A stretch of DNA of 64,000 nt from Photobacterium lutimaris (GCF_003025555.1 NZ_PYMH01000002.1:714630-778629); one strand, 5' to 3'. Counted from the first letter of the stretch, positions 39,159 to 48,590 are shown. Made by a program: numbers and translations. The notes: a model not told the origin generated them from the sequence alone.

Positions 39159-40138
39159 TTCAGGCAAGACACCGCATGAACTTCATCACCGATCAAAGTC
39201 GGCTTTTTATTCGCACACTCCGCGGACGCAACCGGGCAGCGAGTACGGAACACACAACCTGATGGTGGGCTCATCGGCGAAGGCAGATCCCCTTCCAGCA
39301 ACTCAATGTGCTTGCTGCGCTCCAAATCCGGATCCGGAATAGGCACCGCCGACATCAACGCTTTGGTATAGGGGTGCTTTGGTTCGCTGAACAATGCATC
39401 GGACTCACCCATCTCGACCGCATTGCCAAGATACATCACCAAAACCCGGTCAGAAATATGCTTAACCACTGACAGATCGTGAGCGATGAAAATCAGGCTC
39501 AAGCCCATTTCTTTTTGCAATGATTTAAGCAAGTTAACAACCTGTGCCTGAATCGATACATCCAGCGCTGAAACCGGCTCATCGCAAATGATCATTTTAG
39601 GCTTGAGGATCAAAGCACGTGCAATACCGATACGCTGACACTGCCCCCCAGAAAACTCGTGTGGGTAGCGGTTAATCACGTTCGGCAGCAAGCCAACCTT
39701 TGTCATCATGGCTCTAACTTGATCTTTAATATCCTCAGCAGAAAGCTCTGGGAAATAAGCCTTCAATGGCTCGGCGATGATCTCTCCAACGGTCATACGT
39801 GGGTTCAGTGATGCCAGCGGATCCTGGAAAATCATCTGGATATCTTTACGCTTTTCACGCATCTGTTTGTGATCAAGCTTGGTCAGATCCTGGCCGAGCC
39901 AAACCACACGACCATCGGTTGCTTCTACCAGACCAATCACCGCACGGGCAAACGTCGATTTACCGCAACCTGACTCACCAACCACACCCAGAGTCTCACC
40001 TTCGTAGAGGCGGATATCGACACCATCAACCGCTTTTAGACTCATTGGTTTTGTCCAAGGCCATGCTGATTTCGGCGCAATACTAAAGTGAACCTTCAGA
40101 TCATGAATATCGAGTAATACTTTCTTTTGAGCTTCCAT
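39149..40138 (-). CDS. oppF: Oligopeptide ABC transporter ATP-binding subunit OppF
   Basis: 329 residues. Walker [10 protein letters not shown], signature [14 protein letters not shown], Walker [13 protein letters not shown], and the C-terminal oligopeptide-transporter extension with a Cys cluster ([10 protein letters not shown], then C) that binds a 4Fe-4S cluster in relatives. The ATG overlaps the oppD stop (TAATG). With OppD it powers peptide import. Confidence 0.95.
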   Translation of the reverse strand: MEAQKKVLLDIHDLKVHFSIAPKSAWPWTKPMSLKAVDGVDIRLYEGETLGVVGESGCGKSTFARAVIGLVEATDGRVVWLGQDLTKLDHKQMREKRKDIQMIFQDPLASLNPRMTVGEIIAEPLKAYFPELSAEDIKDQVRAMMTKVGLLPNVINRYPHEFSGGQCQRIGIARALILKPKMIICDEPVSALDVSIQAQVVNLLKSLQKEMGLSLIFIAHDLSVVKHISDRVLVMYLGNAVEMGESDALFSEPKHPYTKALMSAVPIPDPDLERSKHIELLEGDLPSPMSPPSGCVFRTRCPVASAECANKKPTLIGDEVHAVSCLNVQ

Positions 40139-41103
40139 TACCACGTCCCCACATCAGAAAAACACGCGCGTAAGCGACCTTCAGTAAATGCCTTCAATTG
40201 AGGCGCTTCTTGCGAGCAGCGGCTAGATGCACGGTGGCATCGTTCCTGATAAGGACAGCCGACAGGCAAACGCAGTAAGTTAGGCGGGTTACCCGGAATG
40301 GTTGGCAACTCTTCACCGTCGGTATCCAAGCGCGGGATAGCCTTCAGCAAGCCCTCGGTATACGGGTGCGACGGTTTGTAGAAGATCTCATTGATCTTAC
40401 CGTACTCCATGGTACGACCTGCATACATGACCAGTACCTTGTCGCAACTACCGGCAACCACGCCCAGATCGTGGGTGATCATAATGATCGCTGTATTAAA
40501 GTCACTTTTCAGTTCGTTTAGCAGTTCCATGATCTGTGCCTGTACGGTCACATCCAGTGCCGTCGTCGGTTCATCGGCAATCAACAGTTTAGGGCTGCAC
40601 AGCAAGGCCATGGCAATCATCACACGCTGGCGCATACCGCCAGAAAATTCGTGTGGATACATGGTAATACGCTTACGTGCTTCGGGAATTTTCACCGCAT
40701 CCAGCATGCGAACACTTTCTTCGAACGCCTCGGATTTCCCCATGCCTTTGTGCAGCATCAGCACTTCCATCAGCTGATCGCTTACTTTCATATATGGGTT
40801 CAGTGAGGTCATCGGATCCTGGAAAATCATTGCGATTTGCTCGGCACGGATCCGGTTCAGCTCTTTTTCCGGCAAGTTAAGGATTTCGCGGCCTTCGAAT
40901 TTCGCGCTGCCGCCAATTATGCCGTTCTTGGCCAATAGGCCCATGATGGCGAAAACGGTCTGGCTCTTGCCCGAGCCAGATTCACCAACAATACCCAGGG
41001 TCTCCCCCTGATTGAGCGAAAAGTTTAGATCGTTAACCGCGGTGACAATACCGTCTTGAGTTTTGAATTCTACGCGTAGATCTTTGACATCTAATAAGCT
41101 CAT
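40138..41103 (-). CDS. oppD: Oligopeptide ABC transporter ATP-binding subunit OppD
   Basis: 321 residues. Walker A GESGSGKSQ, signature SGGMRQRVMIAMAL, Walker B LLIADEPTTALD, and C-terminal Cys motif CPYQERCHRASSRC. It partners OppF in the heterodimeric ATPase. One base overlaps oppF; 68 bp separate it from oppC. Confidence 0.95.
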   Translation of the reverse strand: MSLLDVKDLRVEFKTQDGIVTAVNDLNFSLNQGETLGIVGESGSGKSQTVFAIMGLLAKNGIIGGSAKFEGREILNLPEKELNRIRAEQIAMIFQDPMTSLNPYMKVSDQLMEVLMLHKGMGKSEAFEESVRMLDAVKIPEARKRITMYPHEFSGGMRQRVMIAMALLCSPKLLIADEPTTALDVTVQAQIMELLNELKSDFNTAIIMITHDLGVVAGSCDKVLVMYAGRTMEYGKINEIFYKPSHPYTEGLLKAIPRLDTDGEELPTIPGNPPNLLRLPVGCPYQERCHRASSRCSQEAPQLKAFTEGRLRACFSDVGTW

Positions 41104-41171
41104 AGTACTTCCTTATAATCTATCTACCTTTGGCCTGCCGCCATAGCGTTTGCAGGCCAGAGGTCTTCTCG

Positions 41172-42086
41172 TTATCTGTCTTTTGGATCCAGTGCGTCAC
41201 GCAAACCGTCACCCACATAGTTAAAGCAGAACAGCGTCACTACCATAAAGGCTGCCGGGAACATCAGCTGCCAAATGGCAACTTCCATGGTCTGAGAGCC
41301 TTCTTGTAGCAGAGCCCCCCAGCTGGTCATAGGCTCCTGAACACCCAAGCCAAGGAAACTTAGGAATGATTCGGTCAGGATCATCGACGGTACCAGCAAG
41401 GTTGAGTAAACCGCGACGATACCCAGTACATTCGGAACAATATGTCGGGTAATGATACGCCACTGGCTAACGCCAGATACGCGGGCGGCTTCGATGAACT
41501 CCTTACTGCGCAATGACAAGGTTTGGCCACGAACGATACGTGCCATATCAAGCCATGAAATGGCACCAATCGCCACAAAGATCAGCATGATATTACGGCC
41601 AAAGAAGGTCACCAGTACGATCACGAAAAACATGAACGGAATCGAATAGAGAATTTCCAAAATGCGCATCATCACGCGGTCGGTACGGCCACCAATAAAA
41701 CCAGACGTTGCACCGTAAAGGGTACCGATCAAGACCGCAACCAGCGCGCCCATGATCCCCACCATCAGTGAGATCCTGCCCCCGACCAGTGTACGGGTAA
41801 ACAAATCACGCCCTAAGCTATCAGTACCGAAGAAGTGGCCTTCAGCGCCGAAACTTGGCGCGGCGTGCAGTGCGTACCAATCTGTATCATCAAATGCGTA
41901 GTTGCTAAACATCGGACCGAATACGACCGCCAAGGTGATCAAGCTAAGGATCGTCAGGCTCACCATCGCCGCTTTATTGCGCATAAAGCGGATACGGGCA
42001 TCTTGCCACAAACTACGGCCTTCAATTTCCAATTGCTCGGAAAAGTTCTCAACCGCTTCTACGTTTTCTTTTTTTGTCAGCATCAT
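41172..42086 (-). CDS. oppC: Oligopeptide ABC transporter permease OppC
   Basis: 304 residues. A long N-terminal cytoplasmic segment, then six membrane segments with the ABC permease EAA loop (EAARVSGVSQWRIITRHIVPN) and the C-terminal LRDALDPKDR. It pairs with OppB to form the inner-membrane pore. Met1 or Met2 could be the start. Confidence 0.94.
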   Translation of the reverse strand: MMLTKKENVEAVENFSEQLEIEGRSLWQDARIRFMRNKAAMVSLTILSLITLAVVFGPMFSNYAFDDTDWYALHAAPSFGAEGHFFGTDSLGRDLFTRTLVGGRISLMVGIMGALVAVLIGTLYGATSGFIGGRTDRVMMRILEILYSIPFMFFVIVLVTFFGRNIMLIFVAIGAISWLDMARIVRGQTLSLRSKEFIEAARVSGVSQWRIITRHIVPNVLGIVAVYSTLLVPSMILTESFLSFLGLGVQEPMTSWGALLQEGSQTMEVAIWQLMFPAAFMVVTLFCFNYVGDGLRDALDPKDR

Positions 42087-42098
42087 CGGTTGGGCCCC

Positions 42099-43019
42099 TT
42101 AGTAACGGATTTTCGGATCAATGTACGCCAGAACAATGTCGACTACGGCGTTGAAGATAATGGTCAAAGAGCCAATCAAGATAGTGATTCCCAAAACCAG
42201 AGAGTAGTCACGGTTGAAAGCTGCGTTGACAAACAACTTACCGATCCCCGGCAGACCGAAGATGGTTTCGATAACCACCGAGCCGGTGATAATACCAACG
42301 AAAGCCGGCCCCATGTAGGAGACCACAGGCAGCAAAGCCGGTTTCAGAGCATGCTTGATGATGATATAGCCGTAGCCCAAGCCCTTCGCGCGTGCGGTAC
42401 GGATGAAGTTACTATTGAGGGTTTCGATCATGCTGCCACGAGTAATACGGGCAAAGGTTGCCACATAAAGCAGAGACATACCCATCATTGGCAGCAGCAT
42501 GTATTTCATGCCGCCGTCGTTCCAGCCACCAGCAGGAAGCCAGCCCAAGTTAATAGAGAAGATATAGATCAGTACCGGGGCGAGAATAAACGACGGCATC
42601 ACCACCCCGGCCATGGCCGTCGACATAATGCAGTAATCTATCCAACTGTTTTGCTTCAACGCGGCAATGGTGCCGACGGTGACCCCCATCACCAATGCAA
42701 AGATAAACGCAAAGAAACCGATTTTCGCCGACACCGGCAAAGCTTTGGAAACCAGCTCGTTGACGGTGAAATCTTTATATTTAAAGGATGGACCGAAATC
42801 ACCCTGCACGATGTTGCCAAGGTAAGTGGTGTATTGCTCAAATACAGGCTTATCCAAGCCATACTTGGCCTCGATGTTAGCCATGACTTCCGGAGGAAGC
42901 GGACGCTCGCTGGAAAATGGATTGCCTGGTGCAAAGCGCATCAGGAAAAAGGAAATTGTGATGAGTACCAACAGAGTTGGTATTGCTTCAAAAATCCGTT
43001 TTGCGATGAATTTAATCAT
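42099..43019 (-). CDS. oppB: Oligopeptide ABC transporter permease OppB
   Basis: 306 residues from the ATG at 43019; GTG three codons earlier is possible, but the ATG gives MIKFIAKRIFEAIP, matching E. coli MLKFILRRCLEAIP. It contains LPPEVMANIEAKYGL, the EAA loop (RTARAKGLGYGYIIIKHALKP) and ends DPKIRY. A hairpin between oppA and oppB may lower expression of the downstream genes. Confidence 0.94.
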   Translation of the reverse strand: MIKFIAKRIFEAIPTLLVLITISFFLMRFAPGNPFSSERPLPPEVMANIEAKYGLDKPVFEQYTTYLGNIVQGDFGPSFKYKDFTVNELVSKALPVSAKIGFFAFIFALVMGVTVGTIAALKQNSWIDYCIMSTAMAGVVMPSFILAPVLIYIFSINLGWLPAGGWNDGGMKYMLLPMMGMSLLYVATFARITRGSMIETLNSNFIRTARAKGLGYGYIIIKHALKPALLPVVSYMGPAFVGIITGSVVIETIFGLPGIGKLFVNAAFNRDYSLVLGITILIGSLTIIFNAVVDIVLAYIDPKIRY

Positions 43020-43082
43020 AAACTCCACCGTTCTTTATAGTCTGTGACAGTCAATTAATACTGGCGTGAAACACCAGAAAGG

Positions 43083-43109
43083 GCACTGCTCTCATCCAGA
43101 GAGCAGTGC
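43083..43109 (-). terminator. oppA-oppB intergenic hairpin (partial terminator)
   Basis: A perfect 11-bp stem, GCACTGCTCTC / GAGAGCAGTGC, loop ATCCA. The minus-strand 3' flank is CCCTTTC, a weak U tract, so it probably stabilises oppA mRNA and only partly stops transcription, which would give more OppA than OppBCDF. Confidence 0.65.
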
Positions 43110-43134
43110 TTATTATCATGCTTCTTGCTAATTA

Positions 43135-44766
43135 TTATTCAGCAATGATGTACATATCTTTGGTGAAGAGCTTGTCTTCTGCATTGTTTGCAGGGTAGCC
43201 ACCCACTAGCGGGTTAACCAGACGCGCTTTCACGTATTGGTAGATAGGTGCAATAGGCATATCTTCGGCTAGCAACTGCTCAGCCTGGATGTACAGCTGC
43301 TCACGCTCTGCATCTGAAGTAGATTCCAGCGCCTTCGCCATGATTGCATCGTATGCCTTGCTGTTGTAACGCGGGTCATTAGAGCTGTTGTTACTCTGCA
43401 TCAGTGACAGGAAGCTTGATGCTTCATTGTAGTCGCCACACCAGCCAGCACGTGTTACGTCAAAATCACCCTGACGACGAGTATCTAGGTAAGTCTTCCA
43501 CTCCTGGTTTTCCAGGTTAGCTGTAACATCTAGATTCTTTTTCCACATAGAAGCAATCGCTACAGCAATCTTCTTGTGGTTTTCTGATGTGTTGTACAGC
43601 AACGTGAAGTTCAGTGGGTTACCTGGACCGTAACCAGCTTCTTCTAGTAGTGATTTCGCTTTCTCATTACGCTGTTTCTGAGTCATTTGACCGTACTCAG
43701 GCGTAACTGGGTTGAAGTTTGCAGTAATTTCCGGAGTTAGGAAATAACCAGACTTCTGGCCTTGGCCAAGTAGCGCTTTGGTCACGATATCACGGTCGAT
43801 AGCGTAAGACAGGGCTTTACGAACGCGTACGTCGTCAAATGGCGCTTTTTGGTTGTTGAAACCGTAGTAGTAAGAACACAGGTTACCGGAGATAGACACT
43901 GACTCAGCGTGCTGCTTCTCAAGGCGGCGGAAGTGCTCGTTTGGTAGTTCGTTGGTGATATCGATCTCGCCGGCTAGGAAGCGGTTCATCTCAGCAACTT
44001 GGTTTTCAATCGGCAGGAACGTAACCTTGTTGATAACGGTATTGTCGTTATCCCAGTAGGTCTTGCTGCGGGTCAGGACGATACGCTCGTTCACAACCCA
44101 GTTGTCTAGCGTGTAAGCACCATTACCCACGAAATTTTCTGGTTTGGTCCAGTTGTCGCCGAATTTCTCAACAACCTTACGGTTTACCGGCTTAACTGTC
44201 GTGTGGCCCATCATCTTCACGAAGTATGGCACAGCCTGCTCAAGCTCGATAACCAGTGTGTTGTCATCTGTCGCTGATACACCCAGTGTATTCTTGTCCG
44301 CTTTGCCTGCAATGATGTCATCTGCGTTCTTCATAGTCGTCATTTCTAGATACCATGAGTACGGAGACGCTGTTGCAGGATCAACTGCACGCTTGAAGCT
44401 GTACACGAAATCGTGTGCGGTCACAGGGTCGCCGTTTGACCATTTAGCATCTTTGCGCAGGTGGAATGTGAAAGTGCGGTTGTCGGTAGTTTCCCAGCTC
44501 TCAGCAACACCAGGGACAGTGTTACCATTTTCATCCTGGTTAACCAAACCTTCAAGCAGGTCACGGATGACGTGTGACTCAGGCACACCTTCAGTTTTGT
44601 GTGGGTCAAGAGAAGCAACTTCAGTGCCGTTACCTCGAACCAATTCTTGCTTGGCAGCAAGTTTTACCCCTTCCGGTACATCAGCAGCAAGAGTGGTGAA
44701 AGAGGTGGCTGCTACAGCCATACCAGCGCCCAGAAGAATCGCCTGGGTAATTTTATTCTTATACAT
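43135..44766 (-). CDS. oppA: Periplasmic oligopeptide-binding protein OppA
   Basis: 543 residues. Signal peptide of about 27 residues (MYKNKITQAILLGAGMAVAA, cleavage after LAA). SBP_bac_5 family text is extensive: EVASLDPHKTEGVPES, WSNGDPVTAHDFVYSFKRA, and RAGWCGDYNEASSFL near the C-terminus. It delivers peptides to OppBCDF. GGAGCTAATGC precedes the ATG. It is the first and probably most abundant cistron of the operon. Confidence 0.96.
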   Translation of the reverse strand: MYKNKITQAILLGAGMAVAATSFTTLAADVPEGVKLAAKQELVRGNGTEVASLDPHKTEGVPESHVIRDLLEGLVNQDENGNTVPGVAESWETTDNRTFTFHLRKDAKWSNGDPVTAHDFVYSFKRAVDPATASPYSWYLEMTTMKNADDIIAGKADKNTLGVSATDDNTLVIELEQAVPYFVKMMGHTTVKPVNRKVVEKFGDNWTKPENFVGNGAYTLDNWVVNERIVLTRSKTYWDNDNTVINKVTFLPIENQVAEMNRFLAGEIDITNELPNEHFRRLEKQHAESVSISGNLCSYYYGFNNQKAPFDDVRVRKALSYAIDRDIVTKALLGQGQKSGYFLTPEITANFNPVTPEYGQMTQKQRNEKAKSLLEEAGYGPGNPLNFTLLYNTSENHKKIAVAIASMWKKNLDVTANLENQEWKTYLDTRRQGDFDVTRAGWCGDYNEASSFLSLMQSNNSSNDPRYNSKAYDAIMAKALESTSDAEREQLYIQAEQLLAEDMPIAPIYQYVKARLVNPLVGGYPANNAEDKLFTKDMYIIAE

Positions 44767-45170
44767 GCATTAGCTCCAATACATCGTTAAATACGTCCTT
44801 GCGTTCTTCAGTCGGTACCATCTCACAATATTTGCATCGTTAATCCTAAACAACACAAAGCAAACCGAAGAATTGGTCAAAACATTATCAGGCATTGAAG
44901 TAATTTGCCACATTTCGATTACAAAAAAAGACATAATCCTTAATGGAGCCTGAACGCACAGCATGAATATCTGGCTGCTTATCTCGTTACAGCTAGATCT
45001 ATCACAAAAACCAGAATATGGAGAAATATCCGCCAAATAAGCCACAAAAAAGGAGTTTTTGAATAAATAATTGCAGAATTGAATAAAAACACAGCAGAAA
45101 CACCTCCATCCATCTCACACAAACACAATAAGTCAATAACATTCATGTAAAACTATGATGCCTAGCTATA
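44767..45170. other. oppA upstream region
   Basis: About 400 AT-rich bases holding the oppA promoter and leader. An open frame across 44770-45045 on the minus strand has no ribosome site. I cannot point to a specific operator. Confidence 0.5.
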
Positions 45171-45192
45171 AAAAAAGCGCCTTTCGGCGCTT
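45169..45192 (-). terminator. Terminator of the 57-aa ORF
   Basis: The stem AGCGCC / GGCGCT with loop TTTC and seven A on the plus strand (U tract for the minus transcript). It begins just past the stop codon. Confidence 0.8.
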
Positions 45193-45193
45193 A

Positions 45194-45367
45194 TTATTTG
45201 TTCTCACTATCCATATTGATATTGGGGGGGACTTCGTTTATTGATTGTTCTTTTCCCTCAACCAGAGAATGGTGCTCATTACTTATTGCTTCATCGAACA
45301 AGCCATCATGATTGATATCTTCCAACATTTGCTTAATGCGACGATTAGACATTCTTTTATGCTTCAT
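45194..45367 (-). CDS. Small hypothetical protein, 57 aa
   Basis: From an ATG at 45367 with a strong site GGAGGG. Basic N-terminus (KHKRMSNRRIKQ) then an acidic middle and tail, soluble, no signal peptide. The segment NRRIKQMLEDINHDGLFDEA could form a helix followed by a DxxGxxD turn. The upstream extension of the frame is not credible. No family recognised. A tight terminator supports a real short gene. Confidence 0.55.
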   Translation of the reverse strand: MKHKRMSNRRIKQMLEDINHDGLFDEAISNEHHSLVEGKEQSINEVPPNINMDSENK

Positions 45368-45708
45368 GGAACCCTCCGCTGTTAACCACAGCACTTTTGA
45401 CCCATAAACGTAATAACCTATGTCTTTAGATAACACTGCCACAGACGGACTCTGTTGTCTTAGACACAGCATTAAGCATGGCACAGGATCAGCATTTTGT
45501 CCTTCTACTCCGCCTTTCTACACTGTCGATATAATAACCAAAACGTATATAAAAAAATGCCAATAGATTAAGTTGTTACATGCCTGAACTTTTCAACTTT
45601 GACACATTTATCTCACCTCTGATTAACGCTACTATCTTTTTTGTAGGGAAAATCTTTTGTTTATCCTACATACCGTTCCCGTTCCGTTATCCTTGAGAGT
45701 CAGAAAGT
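45368..45708. other. Intergenic region between two small genes
   Basis: AT-rich spacer that should carry divergent promoters. A TTGACA (45599-45604) is present without a well-spaced -10 box. Nothing else recognised. Confidence 0.4.
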
Positions 45709-45798
45709 ATGAGACCAGCTGGTTGTTTTTCGCGCCCAAGCCCTTCCCGTGTTCGCCACGGCTATGTGCCACCGCCACGCAAGCCAAAAGCGGAATAA
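45709..45798 (+). CDS. Candidate 29-aa Pro/Arg-rich small protein
   Basis: ATG at 45709 after AGAAAG; the protein is MRPAGCFSRPSPSRVRHGYV followed by PPPRKPKAE, with seven Pro and nine basic residues. A strong terminator follows 35 bp later, so a short dedicated transcript is likely. It could instead be a small regulatory RNA with a chance ORF. No homologue is known to me. Confidence 0.4.
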   Translation: MRPAGCFSRPSPSRVRHGYVPPPRKPKAE

Positions 45799-45831
45799 GC
45801 GTATCAACGAAACCTTGATAGACAAGTCTAC

Positions 45832-45858
45832 AAGCCCCTCGGAGAGGGGCTTTTTTAT
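45832..45858 (+). terminator. Terminator of the 45709 small gene
   Basis: The stem AAGCCCCTC / GAGGGGCTT with loop GGA is followed by TTTT. Confidence 0.88.
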
Positions 45859-45972
45859 GCTCCTGCCGCTACGATGTTATTACCTTGTGATAACCCACGA
45901 ATTATGAAACTATCCTCTCTGGATCAAGGGCTTGATCCTCGTTAGAACAAAGACAACTCAAGGAAAGAGAAA

Positions 45973-46368
45973 ATGAGGGATGCCGATAGGCAAGAAGACA
46001 TATATACCATTTCACAACTCGCAGAAGAGTTTTCTCTGACACTGCGCAGTATCAGGTTCTATGAAGACAAGGGCTTAATAACACCGACTAGAAAAGGAAA
46101 TACTCGGGTGTACTCACGCCATGATCGGGCTCGGCTGATCTTGATCTTGCGCGGTAAGCGTCTCGGGTTTAGCCTGCAAGAAATACAGGAACTATTCCAA
46201 CTTTATGATTCTGGTGCCCAGACTCCCTCACAGGCACACCATATGCTAAACACCATCCAGTCCCGCCAGCAACAACTCAGGCAGCAACAGGCCGATATCA
46301 ATCGCTTGATGATGGAGCTCAATGCCGCCGAGAGAACGTGCTACCAGCACCTCAAGAAATTCGACTAA
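45973..46368 (+). CDS. MerR-family regulator, LiuR-like
   Basis: 131 residues. N-terminal MerR winged helix: YTISQLAEEFSLTLRSIRFY, EDKGLITPTRKGNTRVYSRHD. Then RLGFSLQEIQELFQLYD and a coiled coil rich in Gln (92-115). There are no Cys clusters for metals. The closest remembered type is LiuR, which controls leucine/isovalerate breakdown, but no such genes are in the window. AAGGAAAGAG stands before the ATG. Confidence 0.75.
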   Translation: MRDADRQEDIYTISQLAEEFSLTLRSIRFYEDKGLITPTRKGNTRVYSRHDRARLILILRGKRLGFSLQEIQELFQLYDSGAQTPSQAHHMLNTIQSRQQQLRQQQADINRLMMELNAAERTCYQHLKKFD

Positions 46369-46420
46369 TTGTCCCTCCTTTATATACCTTTTAGTCACCC
46401 CTTTTTTGTTTACCCACAAA

Positions 46421-46447
46421 CAAAAAGGCCCGGCGTATAGCCGGGCA
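46421..46447 (-). terminator. Porin gene terminator
   Basis: The stem GCCCGGC / GCCGGGC with loop GTATA has five A on the left, a U tract for the minus transcript, 30 bp beyond the stop codon. Confidence 0.85.
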
Positions 46448-46477
46448 AAAAATAAATAAGACAATGAACGTTGGGGC

Positions 46478-47563
46478 TTACCAGTAAACGCGAGCACCTA
46501 GAGCAAATTTGCTATCACCATCTACAGATGTTGCTTCGATAATTCTGTCACTACCTTTGTTGGTGTAGCCAAGCGTGTCACCATCTGCGTAAGCGTACTC
46601 TACGTAGATACGCGACCAGCTGTTGAAGTGGTAGTCAGTACCGATGTAGAACAGCTTGCCGTCACCATCAGCATTCAGAGCTTTTGATTCTTGCTCTGTG
46701 TACTCGTAACCAGCATAAGCGGTTGCGTTATCTGCCCAGCTGTAAGTACCGGCAAGGCTGTAACCATCTTCATCAATCGTGTTGCCATTACCTTTGTTCT
46801 TCAGCTCAGCATTGTAGTAAGTGAAGCCGATTAGCGCTGCGCCTACTGTGTACTCAACCGTACCTTCGAAGTAGGTATTTTGAAGGTCGGCAGTAATATC
46901 AATAGTTTCTTTATAGTTTGGCAGCAAATCTGGCTGAGGAATCACTTCTTCTGTACCAATTTTGAATGACTTATCGCGGTTTACACCACCACCAACGTGG
47001 AAGTTAAAGCCACCGTAGCTAGATGCAACATACAGTTCTGCTAGCTCTTGGTTAGTATCATCTTCAGGCAAACCGTAGTTAGCTGCAACGATGAAGTTTT
47101 CACCTTCGTAGTTATATTTAATTAGTGAGTCGTGACGGGCACCTGAAAGGGATGAGTAACGTAGTGCGGTACCACCGAAGAAGTATGAATAGTCTGCGCC
47201 GTAGATATCATCCGCTACCACCCACTGGCGGCCAAATGATAGCTTACCGAAATCGGTATCTACACCAGCAAAGTGTAGGCGGTTTTTCATGGTGTAATCT
47301 TCTTTTGCGGTGTTGTAGTTCAGGCCGAACTCAACTTTACCGAAAATATCGACCGAGTCCGTAACAGCGTACTGTGCCTGTACACCTGCACGGGAAGACC
47401 CCGCATTCAGAGTGACATCCGTACCCTCTGACTTTTTCACTTCGGTACGAAGTTGACCGTAAAAGTCGACATGTGCTTCGTCTGTTTTTAGGATTTCTAC
47501 AGCGAATGCCGAATGAGCGAAAAGTACTGCTGGGATTGCTACTGCTAAAAGTGTTTTTTTCAT
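46478..47563 (-). CDS. General porin (Gram-negative porin, Porin_4-like)
   Basis: 361 residues. Signal peptide MKKTLLAVAIPAVLFAHSAF, cleavage after AFA. The mature protein alternates short beta strands, has the N-terminal VDFYGQLR and GLNYN segments of vibrio porins, and ends with the aromatic residue Trp (RVYW) needed for assembly. It is a trimeric outer-membrane channel. The mRNA carries, over codons 5-9, a sequence that can pair with the seed of the small-RNA array at 14.6-15.8 kb. It is not clearly OmpU or OmpT. Confidence 0.88.
   Translation of the reverse strand: MKKTLLAVAIPAVLFAHSAFAVEILKTDEAHVDFYGQLRTEVKKSEGTDVTLNAGSSRAGVQAQYAVTDSVDIFGKVEFGLNYNTAKEDYTMKNRLHFAGVDTDFGKLSFGRQWVVADDIYGADYSYFFGGTALRYSSLSGARHDSLIKYNYEGENFIVAANYGLPEDDTNQELAELYVASSYGGFNFHVGGGVNRDKSFKIGTEEVIPQPDLLPNYKETIDITADLQNTYFEGTVEYTVGAALIGFTYYNAELKNKGNGNTIDEDGYSLAGTYSWADNATAYAGYEYTEQESKALNADGDGKLFYIGTDYHFNSWSRIYVEYAYADGDTLGYTNKGSDRIIEATSVDGDSKFALGARVYW
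47539..47549 (-). promoter_or_regulatory. Predicted small-RNA pairing site in porin codons 5-9
   Basis: The mRNA sequence UUUAGCAGUAG (nt 15-25 of the coding sequence) can form 11 consecutive pairs with CUGCUGCUAAA of VrrA-like units 1-3, ten Watson-Crick and one G-U. RybB-type seeds act in this early coding window on porin mRNAs. The pairing is computed by eye only. Confidence 0.5.
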
Positions 47564-47982
47564 TATTACTTACCTGTAATGATTTTATATTTTTGCTTAG
47601 GCTCATCCAGAGCCGGAATGAAACATATCAACAACAAAAAAAATCATCAATAGAGCAAAAATCTGACATAAAAAAATATCACAGCACCTTTCACTATATA
47701 AAAACACCTAAAAGACGAGCATAAAAAACCACAAAAAACCTCAAAAACCCCATCAATATTCACTTCCGCGTACGTTTTATCTCTCATTTATTCAGGTCGC
47801 TGCCGCCAAAAATCACACTTTCATCAATAACAAAATAGAATAAGAACCCTGTTAAAAATAAAAAATATCATAAGAAAAACAACCAATAGGTTATTTTTTG
47901 ACCACACAAAGAAACAAATTCGCAACATGTGATACATTTTCCCTGAGCCACAGCAAGAAAATACAATAAGAAAATTATTTAA
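47564..47982. other. Porin upstream region
   Basis: About 420 strongly AT-rich bases with A tracts, which should hold the porin promoter. No ORF or clear operator recognised. Confidence 0.5.
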
Positions 47983-48017
47983 TAAAAAAGGGAAATGGCG
48001 TCATGACCATTTCCCTA
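47983..48017 (-). terminator. Terminator of the 48054 gene
   Basis: The stem AGGGAAATGG / CCATTTCCCT with an eight-base loop has six A at its left, a U tract on the minus transcript. Confidence 0.8.
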
Positions 48018-48053
48018 TTTGTAGCGGATGATATTGAAAGGTAGTTTGTGCTG

Positions 48054-48590
48054 TTAGTGCAACGGGATGCTAACTATCCAAATTTTGTGCTGTTCTTGGT
48101 GATAGGCACCTTGCTCAATAATTTTATTCAAATATGCCATTCGATGGTGCCCTTCCAGTAAATTGTAAGGGGCTTTAAGCGTCTTGCCGTTGGTCATCGG
48201 TATATCTCTGTCATACCGAAGCACTATTGGCGCTTGTGGCCAAGTACCGGTTTCCTGCATCTGCCTTACCAGCCAGCTACGCTGAAATACCGGGTTAGTC
48301 ATACGGCGCGATAGTTTATCAACAATGTCTTGATGGGGCGTATGAATTTGTGACTGAATTTGCTCACTGGTCCAAGATTCAAGTTCAAAGCGCATTGACT
48401 GAAAATCCAACCACCCCCAGTTGCAGAGCACCCCTTTCCAATGCCTGAAAAGCCATTGTTTCAGCACATCTTCAGGGAAATTAGGCAGGGCCTGGCTGGC
48501 TTTCGGCTGCCATTTTTCCCAAGGCTCACAGTGGCGGCCGCCAAAGCCATCAGGTTCTAGTTCATAGAGTAGTCGATCGCTCCTGATCAT
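48054..48590 (-). CDS. Hypothetical protein with a ParB/sulfiredoxin-like EGHHR motif
   Basis: 178 residues from the ATG at 48590 (AGGAG seven bases upstream; the ATG at 48596 is too close to that site). Trp-rich, soluble. The C-terminal part has a stretch IVLRYDRDIP then NLLEGHHRMAYLNKI. The E-G-H-H-R segment recalls the phosphate-binding GxHR loop of ParB-N/sulfiredoxin domains, which use it to bind nucleotides. The rest is unrecognised. Isolated, between a porin and the moa operon. Confidence 0.55.
   Translation of the reverse strand: MIRSDRLLYELEPDGFGGRHCEPWEKWQPKASQALPNFPEDVLKQWLFRHWKGVLCNWGWLDFQSMRFELESWTSEQIQSQIHTPHQDIVDKLSRRMTNPVFQRSWLVRQMQETGTWPQAPIVLRYDRDIPMTNGKTLKAPYNLLEGHHRMAYLNKIIEQGAYHQEQHKIWIVSIPLH

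Noticed and set aside
41835..43040. A 401-codon open frame on the plus strand
   Set aside because: It lies entirely opposite oppC and oppB, has low-complexity His/Gln/Asp-rich translation and no ribosome site. It is a shadow of the two permease genes.
44144..44773. A 209-codon plus-strand frame
   Set aside because: Antisense to oppA, Ser/Arg-rich translation typical of a shadow frame.
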